From assembly GCA_018105865.1 (NCBI GenBank), contig CM030848.1, forward strand, positions 10,174,801 to 10,238,800: 64,000 nt of DNA, given 5' to 3'. This document shows, piece by piece, positions 21,942 through 34,713 of the stretch. Origin of the DNA: Metaphire vulgaris. Its lineage: Eukaryota > Annelida > Clitellata > Crassiclitellata > Megascolecidae. The notes under the pieces were generated by a model, which saw only the letters and a list, made by a program, of their open reading frames with translations, was not told where the DNA came from and did not search any database. The position numbers and the translations under genes are program-made. Each line of letters starts with the position of its first letter. Positions within the stretch are counted from its first letter, which is position 1.

Positions 21942-23001
21942 AAGTTTTAACTTGCGGTGTGCCACAAGGGTCGGTCCTAGGGCCGCTGTTATTCGTCCTG
22001 TACGCGGCCGATGTCGGGCGTGTCATCGACTCGCTCGGCCTGTCCTCCCACGCATACGCCGACGATGTGCAGGTATACGCCGCTTGCCCCCCAGGCGAGA
22101 CCGGCGAGCTGCGAACTCGGGTCCAGGACTGTGTGCTCAAGGTGGCGGAATGGATGGCATCGAACCGTCTTGCCCTCAACCCTGACAAGACGGAGCTGCT
22201 GTGGCTGAGCACTCCGAGGAGGGGCCACCTTATCGACCCAACACCGTTCGAGATAGGCGGCAAAGAAGTGGCTCCATCCAACGAGCTTCGCCTCCTGGGG
22301 GTGCTCATCGACTCCTCGCTGACCCTCGTCGGGCACCTTAGCGCCGTGACCCGCTCCTGCTTCTTCCAACTCCGGCAAATCCGGGAAGTTCGTCGTTATA
22401 TAACAATACCGGCCGCTATTCATCTTGTCCGTGCTCTGGTACTCTCAAGACTGGATTATAGCAACAGTCTCCTTCTCGGACTACCTGGGAACCAGCTCAG
22501 TAGACTTCAGGCAGTCATCAATGCCTCGGCTCGGATTATTTTCGGCTTGAGGTGGCACGACCATGTTACACCTGTGCTAAGGGACAAGCTCCATTGGCTT
22601 CGGGTCCCGGAGCGTATAGTTTACAAGCGGTGTTGGTTAACTTTTCGTGCTCTTCGGGACCCAGCCTGTCCCGATTACTTGGCATGCCTAGTACGACGAC
22701 AAACGACGACCGGGTGCCGTCTCCAGCTGAGATCCAGCAGCCGCCACCGGCTGTACGTTCCTCCTCCGGCCAGGACTCCGAAGTTTGGCGAGCGTTCTAT
22801 GACTCGCGGTAACCCACGTCTGTGGAACGCGCTCCCTGATGCGCTGGCCGGGATTACTTCACCTGAAACGTTTGCTAAAGAGCTGAAGACGCATTTGTTC
22901 ACCATATCGTACAGTTGACTGTTGACTGTACAGCGCTTTTGGTTTTGGCCGATGGCCATGTTACGGCGCTTCACAAATCGTCGAATAATAATAATAATAA
23001 T
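21942..23001 (+). mobile_element. 5'-truncated LINE (CR1/L2-like), RT and C-terminal region
   Basis: An uninterrupted frame to a stop at 22918 carries the reverse transcriptase motifs GVPQGSVLGPLLF and AYADDVQVY (the YADD catalytic box), then HLVRALVLSRLDYSNSLL, LQAVINASARIIFG and the end LWNALPDALAGI..FAKELKTHLF. This order is that of CR1/L2-group LINEs of the Jockey superfamily. The endonuclease and first RT motifs are missing: the element begins abruptly after an ATGTTA-type simple repeat that supplies a false start codon at 21908. A ~60-bp 3' UTR ends in (AAT)n. The coding part is clearly more GC-rich than its surroundings and has no stop, so the insertion is fairly young. Confidence 0.92.
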
Positions 23002-23156
23002 ATAGAGTGCTGTGCAATTATTACGTCAGCTGTTTATACAAATAACAATATCTACTCTGCACCGTCATCAATGATTCATGCAATGAGTTTACTTTGCACG
23101 CAAATGTTTGTATTACAGTTTTTCAGTTAATAAGGCATACATACAGTATGGTTTAT

Positions 23157-23158
<2 letters not shown>

Positions 23159-23196
<38 letters not shown>

Positions 23197-23297
23197 CAGA
23201 CACACATGCGTATATATATATACGCATGAAGGAACGAATTAGTCTTCTGTCTCTCTGCCTCTGTCTGAAGCTGTCTCTCTCTCTCTCTCTCTCTCTC

Positions 23298-23355
<58 letters not shown>

Positions 23356-23610
23356 GTGTATTCTTTCATCCTTTACATTTGCAGTGATAGCTTAATTCTG
23401 GAAGTGCTCTGCTTTCACACTCTGCCGTCCAAATGTTTCTCCTCAGATGATGTACTCTATATATAAGCGGGTCTGTTCTGCGTCTATTTGTATGGATCCA
23501 ATCCAGTTTGTCATTGACTCTCCTCTCTTTCATGTCTTATGTTCTGCCGTTCATTTTGGAGAATTTCTTCGAGTCCTAGCTTGGTTTATCCATGCGTTCC
23601 ATGTGGCAAT

Positions 23611-23665
<55 letters not shown>
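23159..23665. repeat. (AC)n, (CT)n(AT)n and (CT)n microsatellites
   Basis: (AC)n lies at 23159-23192, (CT)n followed by (AT)n at 23270-23352, and (CT)n at 23610-23665. Confidence 0.93.
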
Positions 23666-23668
<3 letters not shown>

Positions 23669-23794
23669 ACAACAATTTTCAGTCTTTTCCTTTTCGTAAG
23701 TCACCTCATCTGTACAACGATGCAGGTCATTTTTCCAATCAGTTTCCGTCAAATTGCTCAAATAGTGTGGACAACTGTACATATCTTATATTAA

Positions 23795-23965
23795 TAATAA
23801 AGAATAAATTGTGCACTTCTATAGCACCAGGTCTAATACTTTAAGGATATACAGTATATCAATCGATGGTATATAGGGCCTACTTCAGATCCGTTCGCAA
23901 AAGACCAAGTGATTCCAGAGATCAGTCTATTAGTTCTCCTCGCCTCCGTTCAGATAAAAGACCAT
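23795..23965 (-). mobile_element. LINE 3' end fragment
   Basis: The GTGCACTTCTATAGCACCAG motif, CAATCGATGGTA and AAGACCAAGTGATTCCAGAG match 2140-2260, with the same orientation. Confidence 0.6.
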
Positions 23966-24939
23966 GAATTAATTTAATTTTTATTTTGCTAGAATTTAGT
24001 TTCAGAGACATGTTTTGAAGTCCTTCTTTTCCTCATTTTCCATTTCCAAATGAACCGTTTTGATAATATAATCTTCTTAACGGATCAAGTGGATAAGATT
24101 CGAAAACGCTATCGCCGTTCTTCGTAGTTTCGCGGATGGCGTGTTCCACCGATGACTCCTTCCGTTTCCGTCGAATCGGGTTCCTCCAGAATCCCGGCCC
24201 AGGTGACTCACGGGCTGCTTCCGTCCATCGCTCGAACGATGCCCGTATTCTGCTTTGGTTTGGAACTCATCCAAAGAGATTCCGTCGAAAAAGTTCAACT
24301 AACTTCGAAATTGGGACTAGCGGGGTGTCCCGCGACCCCTGGACACAAATAGGCACAAAGAGACAGAGAGTGGGGGGGGAAGTAGTGAAGGAGGGGGAGA
24401 GCAGCGTTTTAAACGCAACAATTCACAGATATCCGACATATTCGCCACTCGCCACTTATTCCGCATGCATCTCGTTTGAGCTGCTAACCAGGAGCGTCGT
24501 CCCCCTGCCTGTGATGCCAATCAACGCCGTCGCCGCCGCCGCCGCCGTCGTCCTCTGATGAAAATGGACGCCTGCTTGAGCCTCATCTGACCAGATCGAC
24601 TGAGAAATGCACACACGGACACGCGGCTAGTGACTTACGTTTGAAAAATTGTCTGTTTGAAACTCTAGACATTTTGTCGCGAACATCTTCTGAAAACGTA
24701 ACTTTTGATGAGAACGACATTTTGTTCCGTCGCCATAATGGCGACATTGCTCATCTTCAAGGCGAAACGTAACATTGACTCTTTGATATAGATGTAAGTG
24801 ATACGGCGTGTAATCTCTTCACTAATCTAATTACCCGATTACATGCATCTGAGCGTAAAATTGTCAGAACAAATCCAGCAAAATAAAATGAAGAAACGAT
24901 AGACAAAGATCGTCTCTGACATCTTCGACCAACGAACGA
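23966..24939. other. Intron sequence, nothing recognised
   Basis: Mixed composition. Overlapping frames at 24077-24558 exist on both strands but show no conserved motif or splice support. Confidence 0.4.
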
Positions 24940-24946
24940 CGATGAC

Positions 24947-24977
<31 letters not shown>

Positions 24978-25163
24978 GTGGTGGTGATGATGATAATGCT
25001 GATGGCGCTGCTGCTGCTGCTGATGATGATGATGATTATGACGGTGGCGATGGCGGTGATGATGATAGACGTGATGAGAGTGATAGTGATGATGATGATG
25101 ATGTTTGCGGTGGTAAGGATGATGATGATGGCGGCGGTAGGGGTAGTGATGATGACGATGATT

Positions 25164-25239
<76 letters not shown>

Positions 25240-25247
25240 CGACGACG
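24940..25247. repeat. (GAT)n-rich array, ~300 bp
   Basis: An interrupted array of GAT, GGT, GCT and GAC units, purest at 25163-25240. Confidence 0.95.
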
Positions 25248-25383
25248 ATGATCCCGGTCTACTGACTGCGCTGCGATTGATAGCTAGACGGCGCTCGCAA
25301 TTAGAAGGCTTTAGCGGCGACGGAAGACCTAATGACCAAAGCGGAAAGTGGGAGTAAATCAGGTCGACCGCTGTGCTTCCTCC

Positions 25384-25682
25384 ACTTGCCCTCCTCCTCC
25401 TCCTCCTCCTCCTCCTTCGCCGATCAATCTTTTCCTTTGCGACGCACTAACTCTTTCTTCGTCGTCGTCGGCGGCGGCGGCGGCGGTCCATACATCAGGA
25501 GAATCGCCGCCGTAGACCAAGAGTGGAGCTGCTGCTGATGCTGCTATGGGGCGCCGTCCGTCGCAGGCGGACGATGTTTTCGGCAAACGTAGATTAGATT
25601 TCTCAGGGTCTTTGTCCAGAGAGTGTCCCCGGAATAATAAGTGTGGCCGAAAATGTTCTTTAAAGAATGCTGGCTTTCCAAC

Positions 25683-25714
<32 letters not shown>

Positions 25715-25915
25715 TACAGAGAAATGGACCGGGTAACTGAGCGAAAGTGAGAAAGAGAGAGGCAGACAGAGGCAGTTAGAAAGAGAGAGACAGCGAGAGG
25801 AAGACTAAGAGAGCAAGAGAGAAATAAGGCCAGAGACAGAGATAGCGACATAGACAGAGATAGCCAGAGAGAGGGGGAGAGAGGGAGAGAGGGAGAGAGG
25901 GAGAGAGTGAGAGGT
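25384..25915. repeat. (CCT)n, GGC and GAGA tracts
   Basis: (CCT)n lies at about 25387-25414, GGC triplets at 25468-25485, and GAGACAGA-type repeats at 25682-25915. Confidence 0.88.
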
Positions 25916-27058
25916 GGTGAAATTGAAAATGCAATAGCTGTATATCGCATTGTTCTCGAGATCAGCTCGTGGCAACCGCCGTACTACGGTATATAACGGT
26001 ATATATTATATAATATATAAAAATATACTGCGCATATATATTTAGGGTTGGTTTTAACCCTCAAGCATTTCATAAAATTCTGAAAAAAGGATGTGAGCGG
26101 ACATAAGCGGACAGACAACCGTACCTGCAAGCTCACATGAAATTGCGTAGTTAATAACTGGAATGAACCAAATTGGAACCATATGGCGTACCCCCTCCCC
26201 CTTATACCTGGAACCTTAAAATTGTTAAATTTTGCATTTGAAAACCTTGCTCAACTATTAACCGTTACCATTTTGTTTTGTCCTCTGGAAAGATTTCCGT
26301 AGGCGCCCGTGTTGACTCCGACTCCTGATTTAAATTAATTTATTATTATAATAAATTTGATTAATTATTGGGTCGTGAGTATCTTTTTGCCTTTGGGTCT
26401 GATGGAAAATACCAACGACTAAATGTTGCAATTACAGTCAATTCAGCGACGAGAAAATTCACGTATACGATAAAATGGAAATTTTCAAAAAATGACTCGA
26501 TTATACTCAGGAGTAAAAGACGCTGATGGCAGGAATGAAGAACGATGGAGTAACGGATATCAAAGGGAAGGGAAGGGAAGGGAAATGGCGAAGTGATAGG
26601 CAAAGAAGGGAAGAGGATGGAGTGAGGAATGGACGTTAAGAAGATATATGGGAAAGACATGTAAATGGAAAGAAGAGGAGAGAAGGAGAAAGAGGAGAAA
26701 GGAAGGATTGTATTTTCATAATGTTGGTTTATGGCTACACTCCAGACTTTTATCGTGGTTTTAGTGGTTTTTCGTTCAGACGTTTATTTTAATAAATTTT
26801 CTATAATTTCCTTCTTCAGTGTCGAAGTCGCCGCTAGGGGTCACGTGACGATGTCCGTCATTTCCGGTCAGAGCCAGAGCGACGCCTGCTTCGAATTGGC
26901 CACTAGCTGCGAAAGTCGCCAACGCTAAACATCAGCTTTATTTTACGTCTACAAGGCCTTCTAAATATCTTTTAGTATTCATCTCTCATGCTGGACCTAT
27001 GGACCAATATTCATTCCCTCAATGTGGACTCTTGTTTATCTAATATGATCTAATCTAA
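25916..27058. other. Intron sequence, nothing recognised
   Basis: It includes a short (GGGAA)n stretch near 26563-26583 and a purine-rich stretch at 26600-26705. No gene or element was identified. Confidence 0.4.
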
Positions 27059-27465
27059 TCTTAAACTTCTATAGCGCCACTTCATAATGCACAGGATCAT
27101 CAACCGATGGCACACCAAAATCCAAATGATTAAAGATCCAGGTCAAATACAGGACATTCGGCCTGACAAACGACAAACGGGAGACAGTCTATGGCGGATA
27201 AGCCAGGTCAAAAGGATAGGGTTTTAATCTTGCTCTAAACATCTGTAATGTATGTTCCAGAGTTTGGGGGCGGCCACTGAGAAGGCACGAGAACCAAGAG
27301 TTGTCCGAGTGTGGGAGAGGGAGAGAACTATTGCAGACGAGGATCTGGTCGAGTATTTGTTTGTAGAGAAAGTTTTGAAGGAATGTAGCTATAGGTTCGC
27401 TGTGAAGACGCCTGCTTTTACTAATAAGAGTATTTTCATCCGTTGCTTCTAATAGCTCCAAGTGC
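27059..27465 (-). mobile_element. Probable LINE 3' relic
   Basis: The minus strand reads SGRPQTLEHTLQMFRARLKP, like the end of LINE proteins (..F..RLK..LF..). It then runs into CTTCTATAGCGCCACTTCAT (read on the plus strand), a motif shared with 6918 and 39385, and an (ATCTAATCTA) tail. Frame and family are uncertain. Confidence 0.4.
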
Positions 27466-27850
27466 CAATATGATCAACCGATCACAAAATTTCTTTGGCG
27501 CCATTCTACTCATGCTTTTAGCATCAGTCGATGGTCGCTTCGAAGTGAAAGTGATAGTAAAAAGCCACAAGTCCATGGTAGTTCGTGGTCTGAAATCCAT
27601 AGTTCAGATCGTAAGTGACTGGTTACGGGCAAAGAGTGTATATGCAATCGAAAAGAAAATGTTTTAAGTCGAGACCTGAGCGCCGCGATGCATTCATTTT
27701 GGCTGATTCATGCCGACAGAGAATGAGTGGTAAATATCCAGTTTACGGTTCCACACAGTCTTCGCTCGGGGAAGGCGCTTAGCCTGCAAGTCATTCAACG
27801 AGCAAAAATGAAATCGAGTGACGCTATTACGACCACAAATGTTACGCAAT

Positions 27851-27854
<4 letters not shown>

Positions 27855-27892
<38 letters not shown>

Positions 27893-27968
27893 AAGAGAAA
27901 GAGAGAGAGAGAGAAAGAGAGAGAGAGAAAGAGAAAGAAAGAGAGAGAGAGAGAAAGAGAGAGAAAGA
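27855..27968. repeat. (GA)n/(GAAA)n microsatellite beside the nAChR first-exon donor
   Basis: A 110-bp GA-rich array ends about 24 bp from the splice donor at 27991-27990. It continues the pattern of simple repeats close to splice sites. Confidence 0.93.
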
Positions 27969-27991
27969 AGGGATCGGAGATTGCTTCTTAC

Positions 27992-28160
27992 CTGTGTCGT
28001 CGTCGTTATCATCGTCGTCGTCGTTGTCGCCGTCATCGTCTGAATTGTACTGGCTGTAGGCAGTTGTAGATCTGCGATCGGTCAGAAAGAGCAGATGCAG
28101 TATCGTCGTCATCAGCAGAAATCCATTGAAACCGAGCGATGACGATCGACCCATCGGCAT
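27992..28160 (-). CDS. Probable first exon of the nAChR: signal peptide and acidic tail
   Basis: The frame starts at an ATG with a TAA stop directly before it. It encodes 56 residues: a short basic start, a hydrophobic core (GFLLMTTILHLLFL) typical of a signal peptide, then a run of Asp/Asn. It ends at a strong donor, CAG|GTAAGA, one base into a codon. The exon at 9645-9838 needs exactly one base, so the two join in frame and give DSFTISDEKR. The link is inferred from strand, phase, donor strength and the lack of another signal-peptide exon; the intron would be about 18 kb. It could instead belong to a separate secreted protein. Confidence 0.6.
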
Positions 28161-28405
28161 TTAGATCGCGAGTCGCTCTGGTAAAAGACGGCGGCGGCGG
28201 CGGGCGATGTCGCCGGACTCCCCCCCGGGTGCGAAGCTGCGACCCACCCAGGGCGAGCAGGGGGTAGGCTACAGACGACGACGACGTTCAGTCACCAGAG
28301 GCTGCTGCAGGGAAAAGTGTCGCCGCTCCGTCCGTCATCGTCAGGTGTGCGCGTGTATTTTCAGTCAGATGGATGTTTTCTCTTATGGAGTGCAATCAAA
28401 ACACT

Positions 28406-28461
<56 letters not shown>

Positions 28462-29400
28462 GCGCCATCGGCCAATGACACTTTATTATCGGCCAACCAG
28501 AATCCACTTTAAAGGAGATATAGTCTCCCCTCCCTCTCTCTCTCTCTCTCTCCGTCTCCCTCTCTATCTGTCTGTCTTTCTGCATGTCTGTCTATACAGA
28601 CATCATCGTTTGACAAGACATAGACAATTCTCTTGTTGTATTCAGCATCCTCCACTTCCAGTCACCGCCTGGAAAGAACACAACATCATCGACGAGAAAG
28701 AGTTGCAAGTTTCTACCAGCAACGGAAGACGCTTATCCACACGGACACGGGCGCTGTGTGTGTGTCTGTCCATGCGTGTGTGCGTGCGTGTAAGTGTGTA
28801 TGTGAGTGTGAGTGTACGTATCTCTCAGTAGTATGCTCTGATCCAATCGTGGCTGTTGCGCTCCCCGGATGAGGTCTTCCTCCCTTCCGTCTCCCTCTCC
28901 TTTCGTTCATGACTCCGAAGGTTCTGGAAAATCAGCGTCGCGGTCGTGTCCACCGACCCTTACTCGCCTAATAGATCTTTTTTAAAATCTGCGATTATAT
29001 CGATGAATGCATTCGCATCGATGAAAGCGAATCGACCGATGAACGATTTCGACGGAATCCGCCGACGAAGAAAAAAACCACAGCAGAAAGACCGATAGCC
29101 GATGACAATGCCCCCATTCAGGATTATTCCTAGGATTATCAATTGTGGGGGGTGTCGGTAAATTCTGGGGGTCCCCTGCCAAAAAAGTCTGGCAGGCAAA
29201 AAAGGGCATCCCACAGCTGAGATGGGTGTCTGTGTTGGGGTGTCGGTCTCAAAGGAGTGGGGGTGTTGGAAGTGTTAGGGGTGTAAAAATATCCCTGCCC
29301 CATTGACGTGGTCACGGGAAGAGAAATGGGGGACGAGCTCCCATTTTCTGGCTAGGATTAGCGCAAACCCATTGAGAAATTGGGGGGGAGGTAGCATTAT
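28161..29400. other. Upstream of nAChR first exon; microsatellites, shared repeat
   Basis: This is the presumed 5' flank of the minus-strand receptor gene. GGC triplets lie at 28190-28205 and (CT)n at 28405-28457 and 28530-28552. At 29140-29300 a GGGGTGTCGGTAAATTCTG repeat with AAAAAAGTCTGGCAGGCAA recurs at 61378-61500. No TATA-type promoter could be assigned. Confidence 0.45.
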
Positions 29401-29409
29401 CTATTAATA

Positions 29410-29429
<20 letters not shown>

Positions 29430-29440
<11 letters not shown>

Positions 29441-29660
29441 TATTTGCAGTGACAGGGCCACAGATATGGAACAATCTACCGATGTCCTTGAAATCATCAA
29501 GTTCTCTGCCAACCTTAGAGACATTTGAAAACATATATGTTTTGAAAATCATAATCTTTTTGTATTCCTATATTTTAGATTGCAGGTCTATTCTTTCAAT
29601 TTTGTTTTCACATGATCACTGTTATTTAATTTATTTCTACAGCTGGACTCTGTAATTTGC
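29430..29660 (+). mobile_element. LINE C-terminal relic
   Basis: The translation VTGPQIWNNLPMSLKSSSSL followed by PTLETFENIYVL matches the conserved end (WN.LP..L..S.SL..F...LK) of LINE proteins in decayed form. Confidence 0.55.
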
Positions 29661-29708
29661 CCTTGTTATGACATTTGGTAACACGGCGCACAAGAAATTG
29701 TCGGTTTA

Positions 29709-29714
29709 ATGCTG

Positions 29715-29770
<56 letters not shown>

Positions 29771-30016
29771 GCTGCTACTACTACTACTACTACTACTACT
29801 ACCACTGCTGCTACCACCACTGCACCTGCTGCACCACCACCACCACTGCTGCACCACCACCACCACCACCACCACCACCACCACCACCACCACCACCACC
29901 ACCACCACCACCACCACCACCACCACCACCACCACCACCACCACCACTACCACTACCACTACTACCACCACCAGCTCTACTCACTACTAGCCCACTACTA
30001 CTAATAATAATAGGCC

Positions 30017-30073
<57 letters not shown>

Positions 30074-30090
30074 TAATAATAAATATAATT
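29709..30090. repeat. (ACT)n(ACC)n(AAT)n compound array, ~380 bp
   Basis: ACT units at 29714-29820, ACC units to 29970 and AAT units at 30000-30088, with mixed junctions. Long frames in all six directions come from this array. Confidence 0.96.
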
Positions 30091-31303
30091 ATCGAAGAGA
30101 ATGAGTGAATGTGCGAGTAATTTAACTCCTTCAAGACCTTCTTTTTGTTCGTCGGAGACTTTTTTAGCCGAAAATGTCGATGTGTCTCCCTCTATTTCTG
30201 AAACACCTTGCTACGCCACAGAAAAACCACTGGTGGCCTGTTCGCTCTCTGCTTACAGCGCGCTTCTGCTTCTACGAGAGTTGGATGCGGGGACCTACCG
30301 TGTTGAAGAAACATTTCTTAGATGTCGAGCTCTTAGAATTTGCATCCTTTTTCGATCATGCAGCTACTGTAAGCATTACCCTATCTGACCACTTAGGCTA
30401 CAGTCAGGGCTGGGACGGATTTTTTGAGGGGTGGGGGGGGGGGGTCACACCACTAAGTCAACCCGCAAATTTGGTTTGCCATCACGACGAAACCCCCAAA
30501 AGTAAAAAAGTCCCGAATAAATAATCGGGCGTCGTCCTTTCCTCTTTTTCAACAACGCTAAAAACAAGTTAGGTGAAAGTAAGTAAGTAAAGTAAGGTAA
30601 AATCTCGTGGATTTCTATAGCGCCTTGGAAAGCAGCACAACAGTAGTTGCTTATTCTTAGGCGCTCAACCTCTCTTAAAATAGGTGAAAGGAGGGAAGGA
30701 GATAATGGGGAAGGGGCGGCATAACAGAATTATTATTACTATTGTTGAGACAAATTTCTATAACGCATTGAGTTTGGCGAAGGCCAAAATCAAAAGCTCT
30801 TCAACAAACGTCATTTGCAGGAGACGTTAAAAAATGAATCTTTATAAATAACATAACAGAGCTAGATTTTTAACGTTCACAGAGTGGGGGATGGAATGCA
30901 AAATTGCCCATTAAAGTCTAATCCATGCATCCGCTCATGAGTCAGGATCATACTTAATCAGCCAGATCGCATGCCTCCACTCGCGTATAAGAGTGCGCGA
31001 AGTGGAGACAGGAGCATTCGCAAGAGGGCTTTCGGAACACGATACTGCGATTGTAGAATATTTTGCAATTACAAATAAGTAGCTTAGCAAATTTTCTTTA
31101 TGATTTGTGGTTTAATTACAAAACAAAATTAACTTATAGACGGACTGGCTTCGAGTGAGGCAGATGCAAATAAATTTGGCAGAATATACTTTGTTAGATA
31201 CATCAGGATGGCGGCGGTGGTGGTGGTGGTGGTAGTAGTAGTAGTAATATGAGCTGTAGTAGTGGCATTTGTTGTGTCTCAGAAGTTCATTGTTAGCCGA
31301 CAA
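30091..31303. other. Intergenic, dispersed tails
   Basis: It holds a CTACGCCACAG fragment of the CAGTGGCGTAGC family at 30211, the AAGT-tail repeat at 30575-30700, a LINE-tail fragment at 30750-30830 and (GGT)n(AGT)n at 31205-31250. Confidence 0.45.
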
Positions 31304-31516
31304 CATGGGCGCCCACTGAAATTTTTCCAGGAGGAAGCAAGGCACACTGGTCACGGTTAGGCACACAAATTCTCCAGGAGGGGCAAAACACATTTTAACA
31401 TAGTGGTCACGGTTAATTTTTTAGCAAGGTTTTCAAATTTCACTGTGAAATATTGGTATTTGCATTTTCCAGGGGGAGCAAGTGCCCCCTCTTGCCCTAA
31501 TGTGCGGGCGGCCATG
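31304..31516. mobile_element. MITE with CATGGGCGCCC ends, near-perfect TSD
   Basis: The ends CATGGGCGCCC and GGGCGGCCATG are imperfect inverted repeats. The flanking octamers GCCGACAA and GCCGACAG match at 7 of 8. The interior holds two copies of a TGGTCACGGTTA motif. Confidence 0.7.
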
Positions 31517-31797
31517 GCCGACAGCCCAGTCTTATTAAATTAGTCGTCGACCTGGGTTCTACCCCAGGAGACTAACATGACCATTGAGAAGCATTCGTCT
31601 TTAACGTGGACAGAATAGCTCTGTAGCCTGAAGACTGGCACATTATTTTGAAAGAGGACAATTACTATATAAATTGAAGATTTAAATTTTAATAGCAGTA
31701 GCAGTAATGATGATGATGATGACGACGACGACGATGATGATGATGATGACGACCACGACGACGATTAAGCCTATAATGATTTTTAGAAAAGTAAATA

Positions 31798-31983
31798 CAG
31801 TGAAACCCGCTTAATTGCATAGGTGCCGTGCAAGCCTTGTTTATGCGATTAACTGGGCTATGCGAATAGCCAGGACGTCTGATAATTAATTGTACGCACA
31901 AAACACTGGTTCGGGTTTTTATGTTGTTATGCGATTATGCGGGTTATACAATTAAGCGGTATGCGATTAAGCGGGATCCACTG
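31798..31983. mobile_element. pogo/Tigger-like MITE, TA target
   Basis: Inverted ends CAGTGAAACCCGCTTAAT and ATTAAGCGGGATCCACTG are flanked by TA on both sides. The interior repeats the ATGCGATTA motif several times. A probable left end of a related element (CAGTAAAACCCCATTATC) lies at 32515. Confidence 0.85.
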
Positions 31984-33098
31984 TATTATAAATATCATAT
32001 ACCTGACAGTCCTTTTACAGTTCGAGTAAATTTCTTGTCGTCAACATTCATCAGATGTCAGCGCCTTGTTGGTTCCTTCAGTTCCAAAATTAAATATATG
32101 AAACTTGCAGTAGGCCTATATAAACATCTCGTCGTACCTTTAAAATCGCTTGCTCGCTCGTAATCACGGACAATAACATCCGTCGCCTGAAGAGAATTTC
32201 TCACTTTAAAAAAATCACTAGAATAATTTTCCAATCTAGAGCCTACATACTTCGTTTGACACAGAAGCCCTCAAACTCATACAAATTCGGATTTATTTTG
32301 ACGAGACACTGCCCTTTGGGTGGCTAAACTACATCCTGTACAACATCGTTAACATTTATACTCACTTAACACGTAACTGTAAAGTCAATTTTCCTTACGG
32401 CACTTTGACTGTAACATCTCTTAATGAATGCCCATTGACAGTCATGTATTTTTCATTGCATGCCCACCTTAGTAGAATGGATTTTTTTCTAGTTTTACTA
32501 GGAAGAACATCTACAGTAAAACCCCATTATCACAGACTTCCATGAGTCCGCATTGTTTGCCAGTTGTTTTTCAATGCCAAAAATTAATATCGCGATATCC
32601 AACTTCCAAGAGGACCAGCGTAACATCTTAACAGATGGTTCGTGTTATCAGAATCTGCAATTTGATGCTCAAATTTTGTCATTTTTATGATTTTCAATAT
32701 GCCTATTTATAATCCCACTCATAGTTTTAGTAATCATGAAATTCTAACGTGTGGACAATGAGTACCTTTATATGCACTTTGGTTTTTAGAAATTGGACCG
32801 ACGCGTGCTGGCGTGTTGGAGGGGGGGGGGGGGTTGAGCCGTATTTCAGTGGAATATGAATTTCCGAAGGAACTACTGTATTTTGACGGTGAAAGGATTT
32901 TCGACGGTCGGGGAATGAAGATTGGCAATTTCGCAGATAGACGAATATAAATCCAAAATTCCTCACCCCACCCCTCCACCCCCGCTCCACCCTCTTTCGA
33001 GAGTACAATAAACAACACTGGAAATCGTGACGAAGACTAAAGGAGAACATGTATTTATATTGATAGGTCACTTTACTTATATATATTATATCCCATCT
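31984..33098. other. Intergenic, little recognised
   Basis: Apart from the pogo-like fragment at about 32515-32560 and a run of 15-16 G at 32819-32834, nothing was identified. Confidence 0.4.
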
Positions 33099-33110
33099 GC
33101 CTCTCTCTCT

Positions 33111-33170
<60 letters not shown>

Positions 33171-33376
33171 ATATATACATATAGGTTATAATAAGTTTCG
33201 ATGTCTCTGTTTTATGTGTTTATGTGGACCTATATTATAATAGGCCTATACGTATTAGTCAATCTGAGTAAGAAAGCCTATAACTTTAGATTAGGCCCGG
33301 ACAGAACATCAACTCTCACAGATAGAGATTGAGAATTGCTACATGGTTAAATGTATGGTCACTAAGGCTTAATATA

Positions 33377-33440
<64 letters not shown>

Positions 33441-33921
33441 TAATAACAATAATAATAATAACGATATTACCAAGATTAGCGGGCCCTGTACTACTAATCA
33501 TTGCATAAAATGCTTGTACAGACAGTTTCCCGCCGATGTAGGCCTACACAGACTGTTGTGCAACATTTTCATCTGTTCACCGTATTATGAGAGATTGCGG
33601 GGAGGGTTTACGAGTGGCCCTGCATGACGTTCAGTTATTTCATTTGTGCTCTTTATAGTTTTTTTTCTTCATCTTTTCATAGACTGTGTCACTCTGTGCG
33701 TCGAAACAGCGTCAATTTGTCATTAGCTTCCAGAGTATCTGAGTGACGCTCAGATTTCCTGTCTCTCTGTCTCTGTCTCTGTTTCTGTCTTTCTGTCTGT
33801 CTCTCTTTCACACTCATGCGCGTGCAAACACACACACACACACACACAAACAAACACTCTCTCTGTCTCGTTGTCTTTCTGTCTCTCTGTCTGACTCTGT
33901 CTCTGTCTCTGTCTGTCTGTC

Positions 33922-33956
<35 letters not shown>

Positions 33957-34035
33957 GTCTGTCTCTATGTCTCTCTCTCTCTGTCTCTCTCTGTCTCTGT
34001 CTCTGTCTCTCTGCCTCTATCTATCTCTCTATCAT
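33099..34035. repeat. (CT)n, (AAT)n and TCTG-rich tracts
   Basis: (CT)n at 33099-33168, (AAT)n at 33378-33442, and an irregular CTGTCTCT tract with a short (AC)n at 33755-34035. Confidence 0.9.
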
Positions 34036-34519
34036 CTTTTCCATTCTTTGAATGCCTGGCAGTCATCTATTTCTGAGCATCTTTGATGACAATTTTCTAT
34101 TCAAAATGTCTGTCCATGTGTTAGTATGCGCGTGTATGCGTGTGCGAAGAATTTGCATCATCGTACAATATCCATTCGCCTATGCGTCGGCCGTCAAAAT
34201 TGTAATTAATACACGTAGGTCATAAAATGTAGCCTCCAGTCGATAGCAATTTAAAGATAGTCTTGTAATGACGCAATGGAATTGCAAAAATTAATCGCTT
34301 TACGAACGCCTGGAGCAGATTGATTAATTACATGAATGTTGCCAAGCGTAGTTTTTCAAACAAAACATATAAATAAGTTTGACAAAGTTCATGTTATTAA
34401 CCGATAATAAAGTGCTGTCACTCGGATTTTTTGAATGTATAGTGTTAGTGTTAGTAGTGTTAGTATACTTCATTTGAAAACATTTAGACTTTAGAGGAAC
34501 GAATTGACTTTTGCCACCA

Positions 34520-34645
34520 AAAAATATCTGCATTCTGCAGTTTGACCAGCAGAACCATAATGGGCGAAACATAGTGATTCTCACGCAGGGCAGACCTTAC
34601 TGAACCACTCTAAAATTTATTATTATTATTATCATTATCATTATA

Positions 34646-34712
<67 letters not shown>

Positions 34713-34713
34713 G
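34520..34713 (+). mobile_element. LINE 3' tail with (ATT)n(ACT)n
   Basis: AGTGATTCTCACGCAGGGCA and TTACTGAACCACTCTAAA are the reverse complement of the tails at 1153 and 63888. The trinucleotide tail follows directly at 34616-34713, as expected of a LINE 3' end on the plus strand. Confidence 0.65.

Noticed and set aside
22011..22423. Overlapping frames on both strands in the GC-rich LINE
   Set aside because: They are shadows of the reverse transcriptase frame.
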